The notes below the pieces were generated by a model. It was given only the letters and a program-made list of their open reading frames with translations. It searched no databases and was not told the DNA's origin. DNA of 64,000 nucleotides from Methylobacterium isbiliense (lineage in GTDB: Bacteria > Pseudomonadota > Alphaproteobacteria > Rhizobiales > Beijerinckiaceae), in the NCBI RefSeq assembly GCF_022179325.1, contig NZ_BPQQ01000015.1, forward strand, positions 1 to 64,000, read 5' to 3'. The position numbers and the translations under genes are program-made. Every line of letters begins with the position of its first letter. Position 1 is the first letter of the stretch. This document shows positions 44,639-52,349 of the stretch, piece by piece.

Positions 44639-45418
44639 TCAGCCGCGCCGGGCCGTGAGCAGCGAGGCGGCCAGCACGCCGAGGCTGACCGTGGCGATGA
44701 GCAGGGTCGAGATCGCGTTGATCTCGGGGGAGACGCCCAGGCGCACCTGGCTGTAGAGGCGCATCGGCAGCGTGGTGGCCCCCGGCCCCGAGACGAAGCT
44801 CGCGATCACGAGGTCGTCCATCGACAGCGTGAAGGCGAGCAGGAACCCGGCGATCACCGCGGGCAGGATCAGCGGCAGCGTCACCGTGAGGAAGACCCGC
44901 GCGGGCGGCGCGCCGAGGTCGGCGGCGGCTTCGAGCAGCGAGCGGTCCAGGGTGGCCAGCCGCGCCTGCACCACCACGGCGACGAAGCAGAGCGTGAAGG
45001 TCGCGTGCGCGGCCACGATCGTCCACAGGCCCCGGTCGACGCCGAGCGCCACGAAGAGCAGCAGCAGCGACAGGCCGATGATCACCTCCGGCATCACCAT
45101 CGGGGCGACGAGCAGGCCCGTGAACAGGGTGCGCCCGGGAAAGCGCCCGCGCCGGTCGAGGGCGAGCGCCGCGAGCGTGCCGAGCACGGTGGCGAGGCTC
45201 GCCGAGGCGAACGCGACCTTGAGGGTCACTAGGGTCGCGGTCACGAGCGCGCCGTCGGCCGCGAGGCTCGCGTACCAGCGGGTCGAGAACCCGCCCCAGA
45301 CCGTGACGAGGCGCGAGGCGTTGAACGAGTAGACGACGAGGACGAGGATCGGCCCGTACAGGAAGGCGAAGCCGAGCGCGAGGGCGGCGAGCGCCAGGGG
45401 GTGGAGGCGCGTGCTCAC
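44639..45418 (-). CDS. potC: Polyamine-type ABC transporter permease (PotC-like)
   Basis: Inner-membrane permease of 259 residues with six predicted helices and the EAA cytoplasmic loop LLEAAADLGAPPARVFLTVTLPLILP (about 160-185), as in spermidine/putrescine importers. It starts at a GTG that overlaps the stop of the PotB-like gene by 4 bp. It is the last gene of the leftward potA-potB-potC operon. Substrate could be spermidine, putrescine or a related cation; the window shows no binding protein that would decide. Confidence 0.86.
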   Translation of the reverse strand: MSTRLHPLALAALALGFAFLYGPILVLVVYSFNASRLVTVWGGFSTRWYASLAADGALVTATLVTLKVAFASASLATVLGTLAALALDRRGRFPGRTLFTGLLVAPMVMPEVIIGLSLLLLFVALGVDRGLWTIVAAHATFTLCFVAVVVQARLATLDRSLLEAAADLGAPPARVFLTVTLPLILPAVIAGFLLAFTLSMDDLVIASFVSGPGATTLPMRLYSQVRLGVSPEINAISTLLIATVSLGVLAASLLTARRG

Positions 45419-46371
45419 GGCGGTCCCTCCAGCCGCCGCGCCTCGGCCTCGCGGAAGAACACCACCGGCCCCGCCACGATGACGAGCATCAGCATCGCCA
45501 CCGCCGCGGCGAGCGGCCAGTCGCGGTTGGAGAAGAACTCGCTCCACAGCACGCGCCCGAGCATCAGGGTGTCGGGGCCGCCGAGCAGGTCCGGCACGAT
45601 GAACTCGCCGATGATCGGGATGAAGCACAGGAGCGCGCCCGCCACGAGCCCGGGGGCCGAGAGCGGCAGCGTCACGGTGAGGAAGGCCTTCAGCCGGCTC
45701 GCCCCGAGGTCGCGGGCGGCCTCGATGAGGCTGCGGTCGAGGCGCTCCAGCACCGCGTAGAGCGGCAGCACCATGAAGGGCAGGTAGGCGTAGACCACCC
45801 CGATCAGGATCGCCGGCAGCGTGTTCAGGATCTCGACCGGGCGCGCGATCAGACCCAGGGCGAGCAGCGCCTTGTTGAGGAGCCCGTCCCCTTTCAGGAT
45901 CGCGATCCAGGCGTAGATGCGGATGAGGAAGCTCGTCCAGAACGGGATCACCATCAGGGCGACGAGGAGCGGCTGCAGCCCCTTGGGCGCGCGCGCCATG
46001 CCGTAGGCGATCGGATAGCCGACGAGGACGAGCAGCACGGTGGCGGCGAGCGCCACCCCGAGCGAGGTCGTGGCCGCCGCGAGGTAGAGCGGGTCGGCGA
46101 TCAGCGTGCGGTAGTTCTCAAAATCGAGCGCGGCCAGGAAGTCCGACCACGCGGCGACGCCCCCGTCCCAGTTCAGGACCGGCGTGTAGGGCGGCAGCGC
46201 GGTGGCCGGGTCCGACAGGCTGATCTTGAGGACGATCAGGAACGGCAGGCCGAAGAACACCAGGAGCCAGCCGAACGGCACCGCCGGGAGCAGCAGGCGG
46301 CGCAGGCGGTCGCGGCGGCGCGGGCCGGCGCTCATGCGGGCACCCGCCTTCATGCGGGCACCGGCATTCAT
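45415..46371 (-). CDS. potB: Polyamine-type ABC transporter permease (PotB-like)
   Basis: Permease of 318 residues with six helices (first near 25-48) and the EAA loop SLIEAARDLGASRLKAFLTVTLPLSAP. PotB/PotH hallmarks are present (PFWTSFLIRIYAWIAILKGDGLLN, FIPIIGEFIVPDLLGG). The first 14 residues contain two imperfect copies of a six-residue unit (NAGARM, KAGARM) followed by SAGPRR, encoded by an 18-bp tandem repeat, so the true start may be any of three ATGs. The start overlaps the stop of the ATPase gene by 4 bp and the end overlaps potC, which indicates strict co-translation. Confidence 0.88.
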   Translation of the reverse strand: MNAGARMKAGARMSAGPRRRDRLRRLLLPAVPFGWLLVFFGLPFLIVLKISLSDPATALPPYTPVLNWDGGVAAWSDFLAALDFENYRTLIADPLYLAAATTSLGVALAATVLLVLVGYPIAYGMARAPKGLQPLLVALMVIPFWTSFLIRIYAWIAILKGDGLLNKALLALGLIARPVEILNTLPAILIGVVYAYLPFMVLPLYAVLERLDRSLIEAARDLGASRLKAFLTVTLPLSAPGLVAGALLCFIPIIGEFIVPDLLGGPDTLMLGRVLWSEFFSNRDWPLAAAVAMLMLVIVAGPVVFFREAEARRLEGPP

Positions 46372-47471
46372 GCCGGCACCAGGGCGGCGGCCTCGGGAGG
46401 CACGCCGAGGCGCACCGCCTCGCCGGGCGCGAGCGGCGCCGTGCCCGCGGGCGCAGTGGCCCGCAGCACCCGGCCGTCCGCGGCCCTCGCCCGGTAGAGG
46501 ATCCTGTCGCCGAGATAGGTGGCGTCGAGGAGCGTGGCCGGCAGGCTCTCACCGTCGCCCTCGCCTTCGCTCCCGGGCGCGAGGCGCAGCCGCTCTGGGC
46601 GCAGCGCCAGCACGGCGCTCGCCCCCGCCTCCCCGGCCCCGTGGTGGTCGGTGCCCGTGAGCGGCCCGAGCGGCGTGTCGAGGATGCGCGCCTGACCCGC
46701 GCCGCCGGGGCCGAGGCGGCCCTCGATCAGGTTCACGTCCCCGAGGAGCCCGGCGACGTAGCGGGTCGCGGGGCGCTCGTAGAGGGTTGCGGCCGATCCG
46801 ACCTGCACGAGGCGCCCGCGATCCATCACGCCGATGCGGTCGGCGAGCACCATGGCCTCGCCGGGATCGTGGGTGACGACCACGAAGGTGGTGCCGAGCC
46901 GCCGCTGGATCTCGCGCAGCTCGGCCTGGGTCGCCTCCCGCAGGGAGCGGTCGAGGGCGCCGAGCGGCTCGTCGAGGAGGAGCACGCGGGGCCGCTTGGC
47001 GAGCGCGCGGGCGAGCGCCACCCGCTGGCGCTGGCCGCCCGAGAGCCGGTCGGGCCGCCGCGCCGCCAGGCCCTCGAGCTGGACGAGGCGCAGCATCTCG
47101 GCGGTGCGGGCCGCGATCTCGGCCTTCGCCAGCCCTTCCTGCTTGAGCCCGTAGGCGATGTTGCCGGCCACGCTCATGTGGGGAAACAGCGCGTAGGACT
47201 GGAACATCATGTTCACCGGGCGCCGGTGGGGCGGCACGCCGGCGAGGTCCCGCCCGTCGAGGAGGATGCGCCCGGCGCTCGGCGCCTCGAAGCCCGCCAG
47301 CATCCGCAGCAGCGTGGACTTGCCGCAGCCCGAGGGGCCGAGCAGGCAGAAGATCTCGCCCGCCGCGAGGTCGAGGCTCACCGCCTCCACGGCCGGCACG
47401 GTGCCGAAGCGCTTGGTCACCGCCTCGAAGCGGAGTGGGGCGGGAGCGGAGGAGGCGGGGTCTGGAGGCAA
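46368..47471 (-). CDS. potA: Polyamine-type ABC transporter ATPase (PotA-like)
   Basis: ABC ATPase of 367 residues. Walker A GPSGCGKST (about 45-53), Q-loop FQSYALFPHM, signature LSGGQRQRVALARAL, Walker B VLLLDEPLGALD and H-loop THD are all intact. The C-terminal TOBE-type domain (about 240-367) matches PotA. It energises the two downstream permeases. A periplasmic binding protein is not found upstream within the window; the next gene upstream is the unrelated efflux transporter, 279 bp away. The binding protein must be encoded elsewhere or shared. Confidence 0.9.
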   Translation of the reverse strand: MPPDPASSAPAPLRFEAVTKRFGTVPAVEAVSLDLAAGEIFCLLGPSGCGKSTLLRMLAGFEAPSAGRILLDGRDLAGVPPHRRPVNMMFQSYALFPHMSVAGNIAYGLKQEGLAKAEIAARTAEMLRLVQLEGLAARRPDRLSGGQRQRVALARALAKRPRVLLLDEPLGALDRSLREATQAELREIQRRLGTTFVVVTHDPGEAMVLADRIGVMDRGRLVQVGSAATLYERPATRYVAGLLGDVNLIEGRLGPGGAGQARILDTPLGPLTGTDHHGAGEAGASAVLALRPERLRLAPGSEGEGDGESLPATLLDATYLGDRILYRARAADGRVLRATAPAGTAPLAPGEAVRLGVPPEAAALVPA

Positions 47472-47706
47472 GGCGGGATGGGCTTCGATCGCGTCCCTGG
47501 AGCGCCCTTACACGCAAGAACCCGGCCGGCCGTCAAGGTGGCGCGGGCCTGCCCGCGCCCCTTCCGTTAGGACCAATGTGGGGGGCCATCCCCGCTGTTC
47601 GCCGGCCGCGGGGAGGCGTATTCCGGGAGCGACACGCATCGATCCCGCGCCGCTCGCGCGGCCCGCCGGGATCCCTGCATTCTCCTCCCGAGACGTGTCG
47701 CGACTT

Positions 47707-47737
47707 GGCGTCTCTCTCCCTCGGCGAGAGAGACGCC
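47707..47737. terminator. Perfect 12-bp hairpin downstream of the efflux operon
   Basis: GGCGTCTCTCTC and GAGAGAGACGCC, separated by seven bases, form a perfect stem 14 bp after the stop of the EmrB-like gene. No T-run follows on the leftward strand. It probably protects or ends the efflux mRNA; the rest of the 47472-47750 gap shows nothing else of note. Confidence 0.5.
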
Positions 47738-47750
47738 CTTCCATCTCCCC

Positions 47751-49319
47751 TCAGTGCCCCCCGCCCCCGCCCGCACCGGGATTCGGCCGGCGGATCAGCG
47801 GCACCGCGCAGGCCATGCCGGCGAACAGCACGGTGAGCATCAGGAAGACGTCGGAGAAGCTCATCAGCAGCCCCTGCGTGCGCACCGTCCCCATCATCGC
47901 CTTGAGGGCTATCCGGTCGGGATCGCCCGCGAGCCCGGAGAAGCCGCGGGCCATCGCGTCGAGGCGCTCCAGCACCATCGGGTTGGTCCAGGTGAAGCGC
48001 TCGTGCAACCGCGCGAGGTGCAGGTCCCAGCGGTCGTTGAGCGCCGTGTTGATGAGCGCGAGGCCCACCGCGCCGCCGAGGTTGCGGGTGAGGTTGTAGA
48101 GCCCCGAGGCGTTCTTCATCCGGGCCGGCGGCAGGGTGCCGAGGGCGATGGCGTTGATCGGGATCATGCACAGCATCAGCGAGCAGCCGCGCAGCACCTG
48201 CGGCAGCAGCAGCTCCCAGAAATCCCAGTCCTTGGTGAGGCCGGTGACGAGGTAGGTCCCGACCGCGAAGCCGAGGAAGCCCCCCGCCATCATGATCCGC
48301 GGATCGACCCGCCCCGAGAGCCGGCCGGCGATCGGCGCGGTGGCGAACATGCAGAGCCCTGAGACGAACATCGTCTCGCCGATCTGCAGCGCCGAGTAGC
48401 CGCGCACGCGGCCGAGATAGACGGGGTAGAGGTAGGTCAGACCGTAGAGGCCGATGCCCATCGCGAAGCTGAACAGGCAGCCGCCGGCGAAGTTGCGGTC
48501 CGCGAAGGCGCGCAGGTCCACGATCGGCTGCGCGGCCGTGAAGGCCCGCCAGAAGAAGGCGAGGCCCGCGAGCACGCAGACGATCGCGGCCACGAACACC
48601 GCCTCCTCCTGGAACCAGTCGTGCAGCGGTCCCTCCTCCAGCACGTATTCGAGGCAGCCGAGGAAGGCCGCCATGAAGGCGAGCCCGGCCCAGTCGAAGC
48701 GACGCAGCAGGTCGAGGTTGGGCTCGTCGAAATCGACGAGCAGGTAGGTCGAGACCGTGACGAACAGCCCCGGCACGATGTTGACGAGGAAGAGCCAGTG
48801 CCAGTTGAACAGGTCGGTGAGGTAGCCGCCGACCGTCGGCCCGATGGTGGGCGCGAGCGTCGCGACGAGGCCGATCATCGGCGAGACGATCGTGCGCTTC
48901 GAGGGCGGGAAGATCGTGAAGGCCGCGGCGAAGACGGTCGGGATCATCCCCCCGCCGATGAACCCCTGCGCGGCGCGCCAGACGATCATCTGGCCGATCG
49001 ACGACGAGGTGGCGCACATCAGGCTCATCAGGGTGAAGCCGCCCGCCGAGACCGTGAACATCCAGCGGGTCGAGAGCACCCGCGAGAGCATGCCGGAGAG
49101 CGGGATCGAGATCACCTCGGCGATGAGGTAGCTCGTCTGCACCCAGGGGATCTCGTCGGCGGAGGCCGAGAGCCCGGCCTGGATCTCGGCGAGCGAAGCC
49201 GAGACGATCTGGATGTCCAAGATCGCCATGAACATCCCGAACACCATGCAGACGAACGCCACCATGCGGCGGCGGTCGAGGAGCGGATCGCCCGGGGGCG
49301 GCATCGCGGCGGCGGTCAT
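47751..49319 (-). CDS. DHA2-family multidrug efflux MFS transporter (EmrB-like)
   Basis: Fourteen-helix major facilitator protein of 522 residues in the EmrB/QacA drug:proton antiporter group. Motif A-type LSGMLSRVLSTRWMF, motif C GLVATLAPTIGPTVGGYLTD (about 130-149) and the first helix FGMFMAILDIQIVSASLAEI fit the DHA2 family. It starts 6 bp after the adaptor gene, forming a two-gene pump that would join an outer-membrane channel encoded elsewhere. The substrate is unknown; its control by the neighbouring TetR is indicated by the operator upstream of the adaptor gene. Confidence 0.93.
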   Translation of the reverse strand: MTAAAMPPPGDPLLDRRRMVAFVCMVFGMFMAILDIQIVSASLAEIQAGLSASADEIPWVQTSYLIAEVISIPLSGMLSRVLSTRWMFTVSAGGFTLMSLMCATSSSIGQMIVWRAAQGFIGGGMIPTVFAAAFTIFPPSKRTIVSPMIGLVATLAPTIGPTVGGYLTDLFNWHWLFLVNIVPGLFVTVSTYLLVDFDEPNLDLLRRFDWAGLAFMAAFLGCLEYVLEEGPLHDWFQEEAVFVAAIVCVLAGLAFFWRAFTAAQPIVDLRAFADRNFAGGCLFSFAMGIGLYGLTYLYPVYLGRVRGYSALQIGETMFVSGLCMFATAPIAGRLSGRVDPRIMMAGGFLGFAVGTYLVTGLTKDWDFWELLLPQVLRGCSLMLCMIPINAIALGTLPPARMKNASGLYNLTRNLGGAVGLALINTALNDRWDLHLARLHERFTWTNPMVLERLDAMARGFSGLAGDPDRIALKAMMGTVRTQGLLMSFSDVFLMLTVLFAGMACAVPLIRRPNPGAGGGGGH

Positions 49320-49324
49320 CGCGG

Positions 49325-50524
49325 CTACTCCCCGCGGCCGGCCGTCCGCACCGGGGCCGCCTGCGAGACCAGGGCGCCGCTCGGCGCGGGCCCGTCCTCG
49401 CCCGGGCCCCGCGTGTCGACCTGCACCACCACCGAGAGGCCCGGCCGCAGCAGGCCCTCGCGGGCGACCTCCGCCGGCACCCGCACCCGCACCGGCAGGC
49501 GCTGCACGATCTTGGTGAAGTTGCCGGTGGCGTTGTCGGGGGGCAGCAGGCTGAAGACCGAGCCGGAGGCCGGCGACAGGCTCTCGACGCTGCCGTGGAT
49601 GTCGCGGCCGGGCCACGCATCGACCCGGATCCGCACCGGCTGGCCGACCCGCACCCGCGCGAGCTGCGTCTCCTTGAAGTTCGCGTCGATCCTCACGCTC
49701 TGGAGCGGCACCAGCGCGGCCACCCGCGAGCCCGGCGCCACGTAGGCTCCCGCCTCCACGGCCTTGTTGCCCACCACCCCGTCGAAGGGCGCGCGCAGCA
49801 CCGTGAAGGAGAGGTCGCGCGCCGCGCGGGCGACGGCAGTCCTGAGTTCGGCCGCGAGGCTCTCGGCCTCCTTCTCCTGCGCCTCCAGCACCGCGACGTT
49901 GGCCTTGAGCGCGGCGAGCGACGCCTCGGCGCCCTTCACGGTGGCGTCGGAGCGGTCGCGGTCGGCCCGGGCCTGGTCGAGGCGCGCGCGGGCGACGAAC
50001 TCGGACTGGGCGAGCTGGGTCTGGCGCTGGTAGTCGGCCGCCGCCCGCACCTGATCGGCCCGGGCGGCATCGATCTGGGCGGCGCCCTGCTGCGCCTGGG
50101 CGCGGGCCGCCTCGATCTGGCGGCCGATGCGGGCCACCGTGCTCGCCTGCGTGGCGAGCTTGTCCTCGGCGGCGCGCAGCGCGAGCCGGTAATCGCCGTC
50201 GTCGATGCGCGCGATCACGTCGCCCGCCCGCACGGCCTGCCCGTTCACCACCGGCACGGCGTCGAGGTAGCCCGAGACCTTGGCGGCGAGCGTCGCGATG
50301 TCGGCCTGCACGTAGGCGTCGTCGGTCGAGACCAGGAAGCGGCCGGTCGTATACCACCGGCTGCCCTCGTAGGCGCCGACGCCGAGGAGTCCCGCGAGCG
50401 CGGCGGCGAGCACCAGACGGCGCAGGCGCCGGGGCGGCCTGCCGGGTGCTTCAGCGGGCGCTGCCGCGGCGGCCTCGCCCGCCCCGGCGGGCCGTCCCTG
50501 CGCGAAGTCGTCCCGGTAGGCCAT
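49325..50524 (-). CDS. HlyD/EmrA-type membrane-fusion adaptor
   Basis: Periplasmic adaptor of 399 residues with one N-terminal membrane helix (about 35-53), a biotinyl-lipoyl-like domain (TDDAYVQADIATLAAKVSGYL..), a long helical hairpin (about 110-220) and a beta-barrel section (FTVLRAPFDGVVGNKAVEAGAYVAPGS, NFKETQLARVRVGQPVRI). It links the EmrB-like pump to an outer-membrane factor. The start ATG at 50524 lies 56 bp from the edge of a perfect TetR-type operator, and the leftward promoter overlaps that operator, so repression of the pump by the adjacent TetR is very likely. Confidence 0.92.
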   Translation of the reverse strand: MAYRDDFAQGRPAGAGEAAAAAPAEAPGRPPRRLRRLVLAAALAGLLGVGAYEGSRWYTTGRFLVSTDDAYVQADIATLAAKVSGYLDAVPVVNGQAVRAGDVIARIDDGDYRLALRAAEDKLATQASTVARIGRQIEAARAQAQQGAAQIDAARADQVRAAADYQRQTQLAQSEFVARARLDQARADRDRSDATVKGAEASLAALKANVAVLEAQEKEAESLAAELRTAVARAARDLSFTVLRAPFDGVVGNKAVEAGAYVAPGSRVAALVPLQSVRIDANFKETQLARVRVGQPVRIRVDAWPGRDIHGSVESLSPASGSVFSLLPPDNATGNFTKIVQRLPVRVRVPAEVAREGLLRPGLSVVVQVDTRGPGEDGPAPSGALVSQAAPVRTAGRGE

Positions 50525-50549
50525 GGCCAGATCCCTCGTCGCGACGCGG

Positions 50550-50600
50550 TTGACCGCTGCCGACGCGCCCCGATATAGATTGACCGAACGGTTCGGTCAA
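50550..50600. promoter_or_regulatory. Overlapping divergent promoters with TetR-type operator
   Basis: A perfect 21-bp palindrome at 50580-50600 has half-sites TTGACCGAAC and GTTCGGTCAA around a central G. Leftward, TTGACC (50600-50595), a 17-bp spacer and TATATC (50577-50572) form a promoter for the efflux genes, with the operator filling the spacer. Rightward, TTGACC (50550-50555), an 18-bp spacer and TATAGA (50574-50579) form a promoter for tetR, with the operator at its start site. The layout lets one bound repressor shut both genes. Confidence 0.85.
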
Positions 50601-50656
50601 TGTGCGCCGCGCCCTGCTCCGGGCGTCGGCGCTTGACCGCACCTCCCTTCGGCGGA

Positions 50657-51310
50657 ATGGTCCCCGTGATGGCAGCCGGCCCCACCCTTCCCGAAGCCGC
50701 GCAGGGCGCGGAGAGCGACAAGCGTCGCCAGATCCTCGACGGCGCGCGCGAGGTCTTCCTCGCGGCGGGCTTCGACGGCGCGAGCATGGGCGCCATCGCC
50801 AAGGCGGCGGGCGTGTCGAAGGGCACGCTCTACGTCTACTTCGACAGCAAGGAGGCGCTGTTCGAGGCGCTGACCCTGGAGGAGAAGCGCACGCTCGCCG
50901 AGAATCTCTTCCGGCTCGACCAGGACGATCCGGACGTGCAGGCGGTGCTGCGGCGTCTCGGCCTGAGCCTCCTCGACGCGATGTGCCGCCCCGACCACAT
51001 CGCGTCGGTCCGGATGGTGATCGGCGCCTCGGACAAGTTCCCGCGCTTCGGCCGCGCCTTCTACGAGGCGGGGCCGGTGCAGGGCGCGGCGCGCCTGCGG
51101 ATCTACCTCGATGCCCAGGTGGCGGCGGGCCGCCTGCGGCCGGCCGACACCGCGCTCGCCGCCCGGCACTTCCTCGACCTGTGCGCGGCCGGCACCCTGC
51201 GCCGCCTGCTCTTCGCGGTGGGCGACCCGCCGACCCAGGCCGAGCAGGCCTACCTGATCGGCGAGGCGGTGCGGGTGTTCTTCGCCGCCTACGGGCCCGA
51301 GGCGGCCTGA
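50657..51310 (+). CDS. TetR-family transcriptional repressor of the efflux operon
   Basis: Regulator of 217 residues. The N-terminal helix-turn-helix region RRQILDGAREVFLAAGFDGASMGAIAKAAGVSKGTLYVYFDSKEALFEAL is classic TetR (about residues 24-73), and the helical ligand domain follows. The ATG at 50657 is used; 50669 is a close alternative, and the ATG at 50600 lies within the operator and is unlikely. It is divergent from the adaptor/pump pair and overlooks a perfect palindrome between them, so autoregulation and control of the pump are inferred. The inducer is unknown. Confidence 0.9.
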   Translation: MVPVMAAGPTLPEAAQGAESDKRRQILDGAREVFLAAGFDGASMGAIAKAAGVSKGTLYVYFDSKEALFEALTLEEKRTLAENLFRLDQDDPDVQAVLRRLGLSLLDAMCRPDHIASVRMVIGASDKFPRFGRAFYEAGPVQGAARLRIYLDAQVAAGRLRPADTALAARHFLDLCAAGTLRRLLFAVGDPPTQAEQAYLIGEAVRVFFAAYGPEAA

Positions 51311-51372
51311 TCCCAGGGGCCGGACCGGAATCTTGGCGCGGCGGTGGCCGCTTCCAAGGCCGCCGCGATGGG

Positions 51373-51480
51373 CCTAAGCAGACTTGCGTTGGCAAGCCAA
51401 CGCTTCGTCCGCTTAGGTTCTTGTTTCTTCGCAGATTTTTATCGCAAAACTGGCGACCGCTTTTGCGAAATCTGCTTAGG
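51373..51480. repeat. 108-bp inverted-repeat element, copy 2
   Basis: Second copy of the element at 14317-14424, same length and about 94% identical. Here the ends are perfect: GGCCTAAGCAGA (from 51371) is matched by TCTGCTTAGGCC (to 51482). Both internal hairpins are kept, although several loop and stem bases differ. It lies between the convergent tetR and L,D-transpeptidase genes and again gives the leftward gene its TAA stop. There is no open reading frame for a transposase, so it is non-autonomous. Confidence 0.87.
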
Positions 51481-52186
51481 CCGGCAGAACGACCACCTTC
51501 GTCTTGACCGGCGTCCGGGCGTAGAGGTGGATCATGTCCTGGCTGAGCAGGCCGACACAGCCGCTCGTGATGCCGCTGCCGATCGATTCGGCATCGCTGC
51601 TGGCGTAGATCGTGTAGAGCGTATAGGCGCCGTTCTGGTAGAGATGCAGGGTGCGGGCGCCGAGCGGGTTGTCGAGGCCGCCCGGCATGCCGCGGGCGTA
51701 CTTGGCGGTCTCGGGCTGACGCCGGATCATCTCCTTGGGCGGCGTCCAGGTCGCCCATTCGGACTTGCGCCCCACATAGGCGTCGCCGCTCCACAGGAAC
51801 CCCTGGCGGCCGACATTGGCACCGTAGCGGGTGGCGGTGCCATCGCCCTCGATGCGGTAGACGTAGTACTGGCCGGGATCGACGATGATCGTGCCGGGCG
51901 CTTCCTTGGATGCGTAGCGGACCGTCCGGCGATAGTATTTCGGATCGACCTTGCTGACATCGACGGCCGGGATCGGGAATTTCTCGTCGGGGAGCGGCCC
52001 GTAGAGCTTCGCCGCCTCGGCCAGGAGCAGGCCGTCGGAGGTCGCGCAGCCGCCCAGCCCGAGCGCCCCGAGGCCGACGGCCGAGCCGGCCAGAAACGAC
52101 CGGCGGCTGAGAAGCCGCGCCCGACGCCCGGGCAGAGCGACCCCGTCCAGCTCGCCGGCCTCGGCATGTCCGCCGTCCATCATCAT
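51476..52186 (-). CDS. L,D-transpeptidase (YkuD)-like lipoprotein
   Basis: Exported protein of 236 residues with a twin-arginine signal (LLSRRSFLAGS) running into a lipobox LGGC, so it is probably an outer- or inner-membrane-anchored lipoprotein. The YkuD fold is seen in TIIVDPGQYYVYRIEGDG, LHLYQNGAYTLYTIYASSD and the active-site segment SGITSGCVGLL (Cys near residue 210). The arginine that normally follows the catalytic Cys (GC[IV]R) is Gly, so activity may be altered. The family links peptidoglycan stems or attaches lipoproteins. The stop TAA comes from the 108-bp repeat. Three adjacent ATGs make the exact start uncertain. Confidence 0.82.
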   Translation of the reverse strand: MMMDGGHAEAGELDGVALPGRRARLLSRRSFLAGSAVGLGALGLGGCATSDGLLLAEAAKLYGPLPDEKFPIPAVDVSKVDPKYYRRTVRYASKEAPGTIIVDPGQYYVYRIEGDGTATRYGANVGRQGFLWSGDAYVGRKSEWATWTPPKEMIRRQPETAKYARGMPGGLDNPLGARTLHLYQNGAYTLYTIYASSDAESIGSGITSGCVGLLSQDMIHLYARTPVKTKVVVLPA

Positions 52187-52349
52187 GATCCTCGACTTCC
52201 CAATTCCTGCGACAGTTCCTGCGGGCCGATGGGGCCACACCCCGGCCTGCACCCGCCGGGGCTACGGCCAAGCTGAGAGTGCCGGGACCCGGCGTGCCTG
52301 GCAAGCGCGTCCGGTGCGGCTTGGCCTGGGCCGCGCATCAGCCCCTCGC

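Noticed and set aside
50600-50656. ATG at 50600 as the start of tetR
   Set aside because: It lies inside the operator palindrome and the added residues are unlike a TetR N-terminus.
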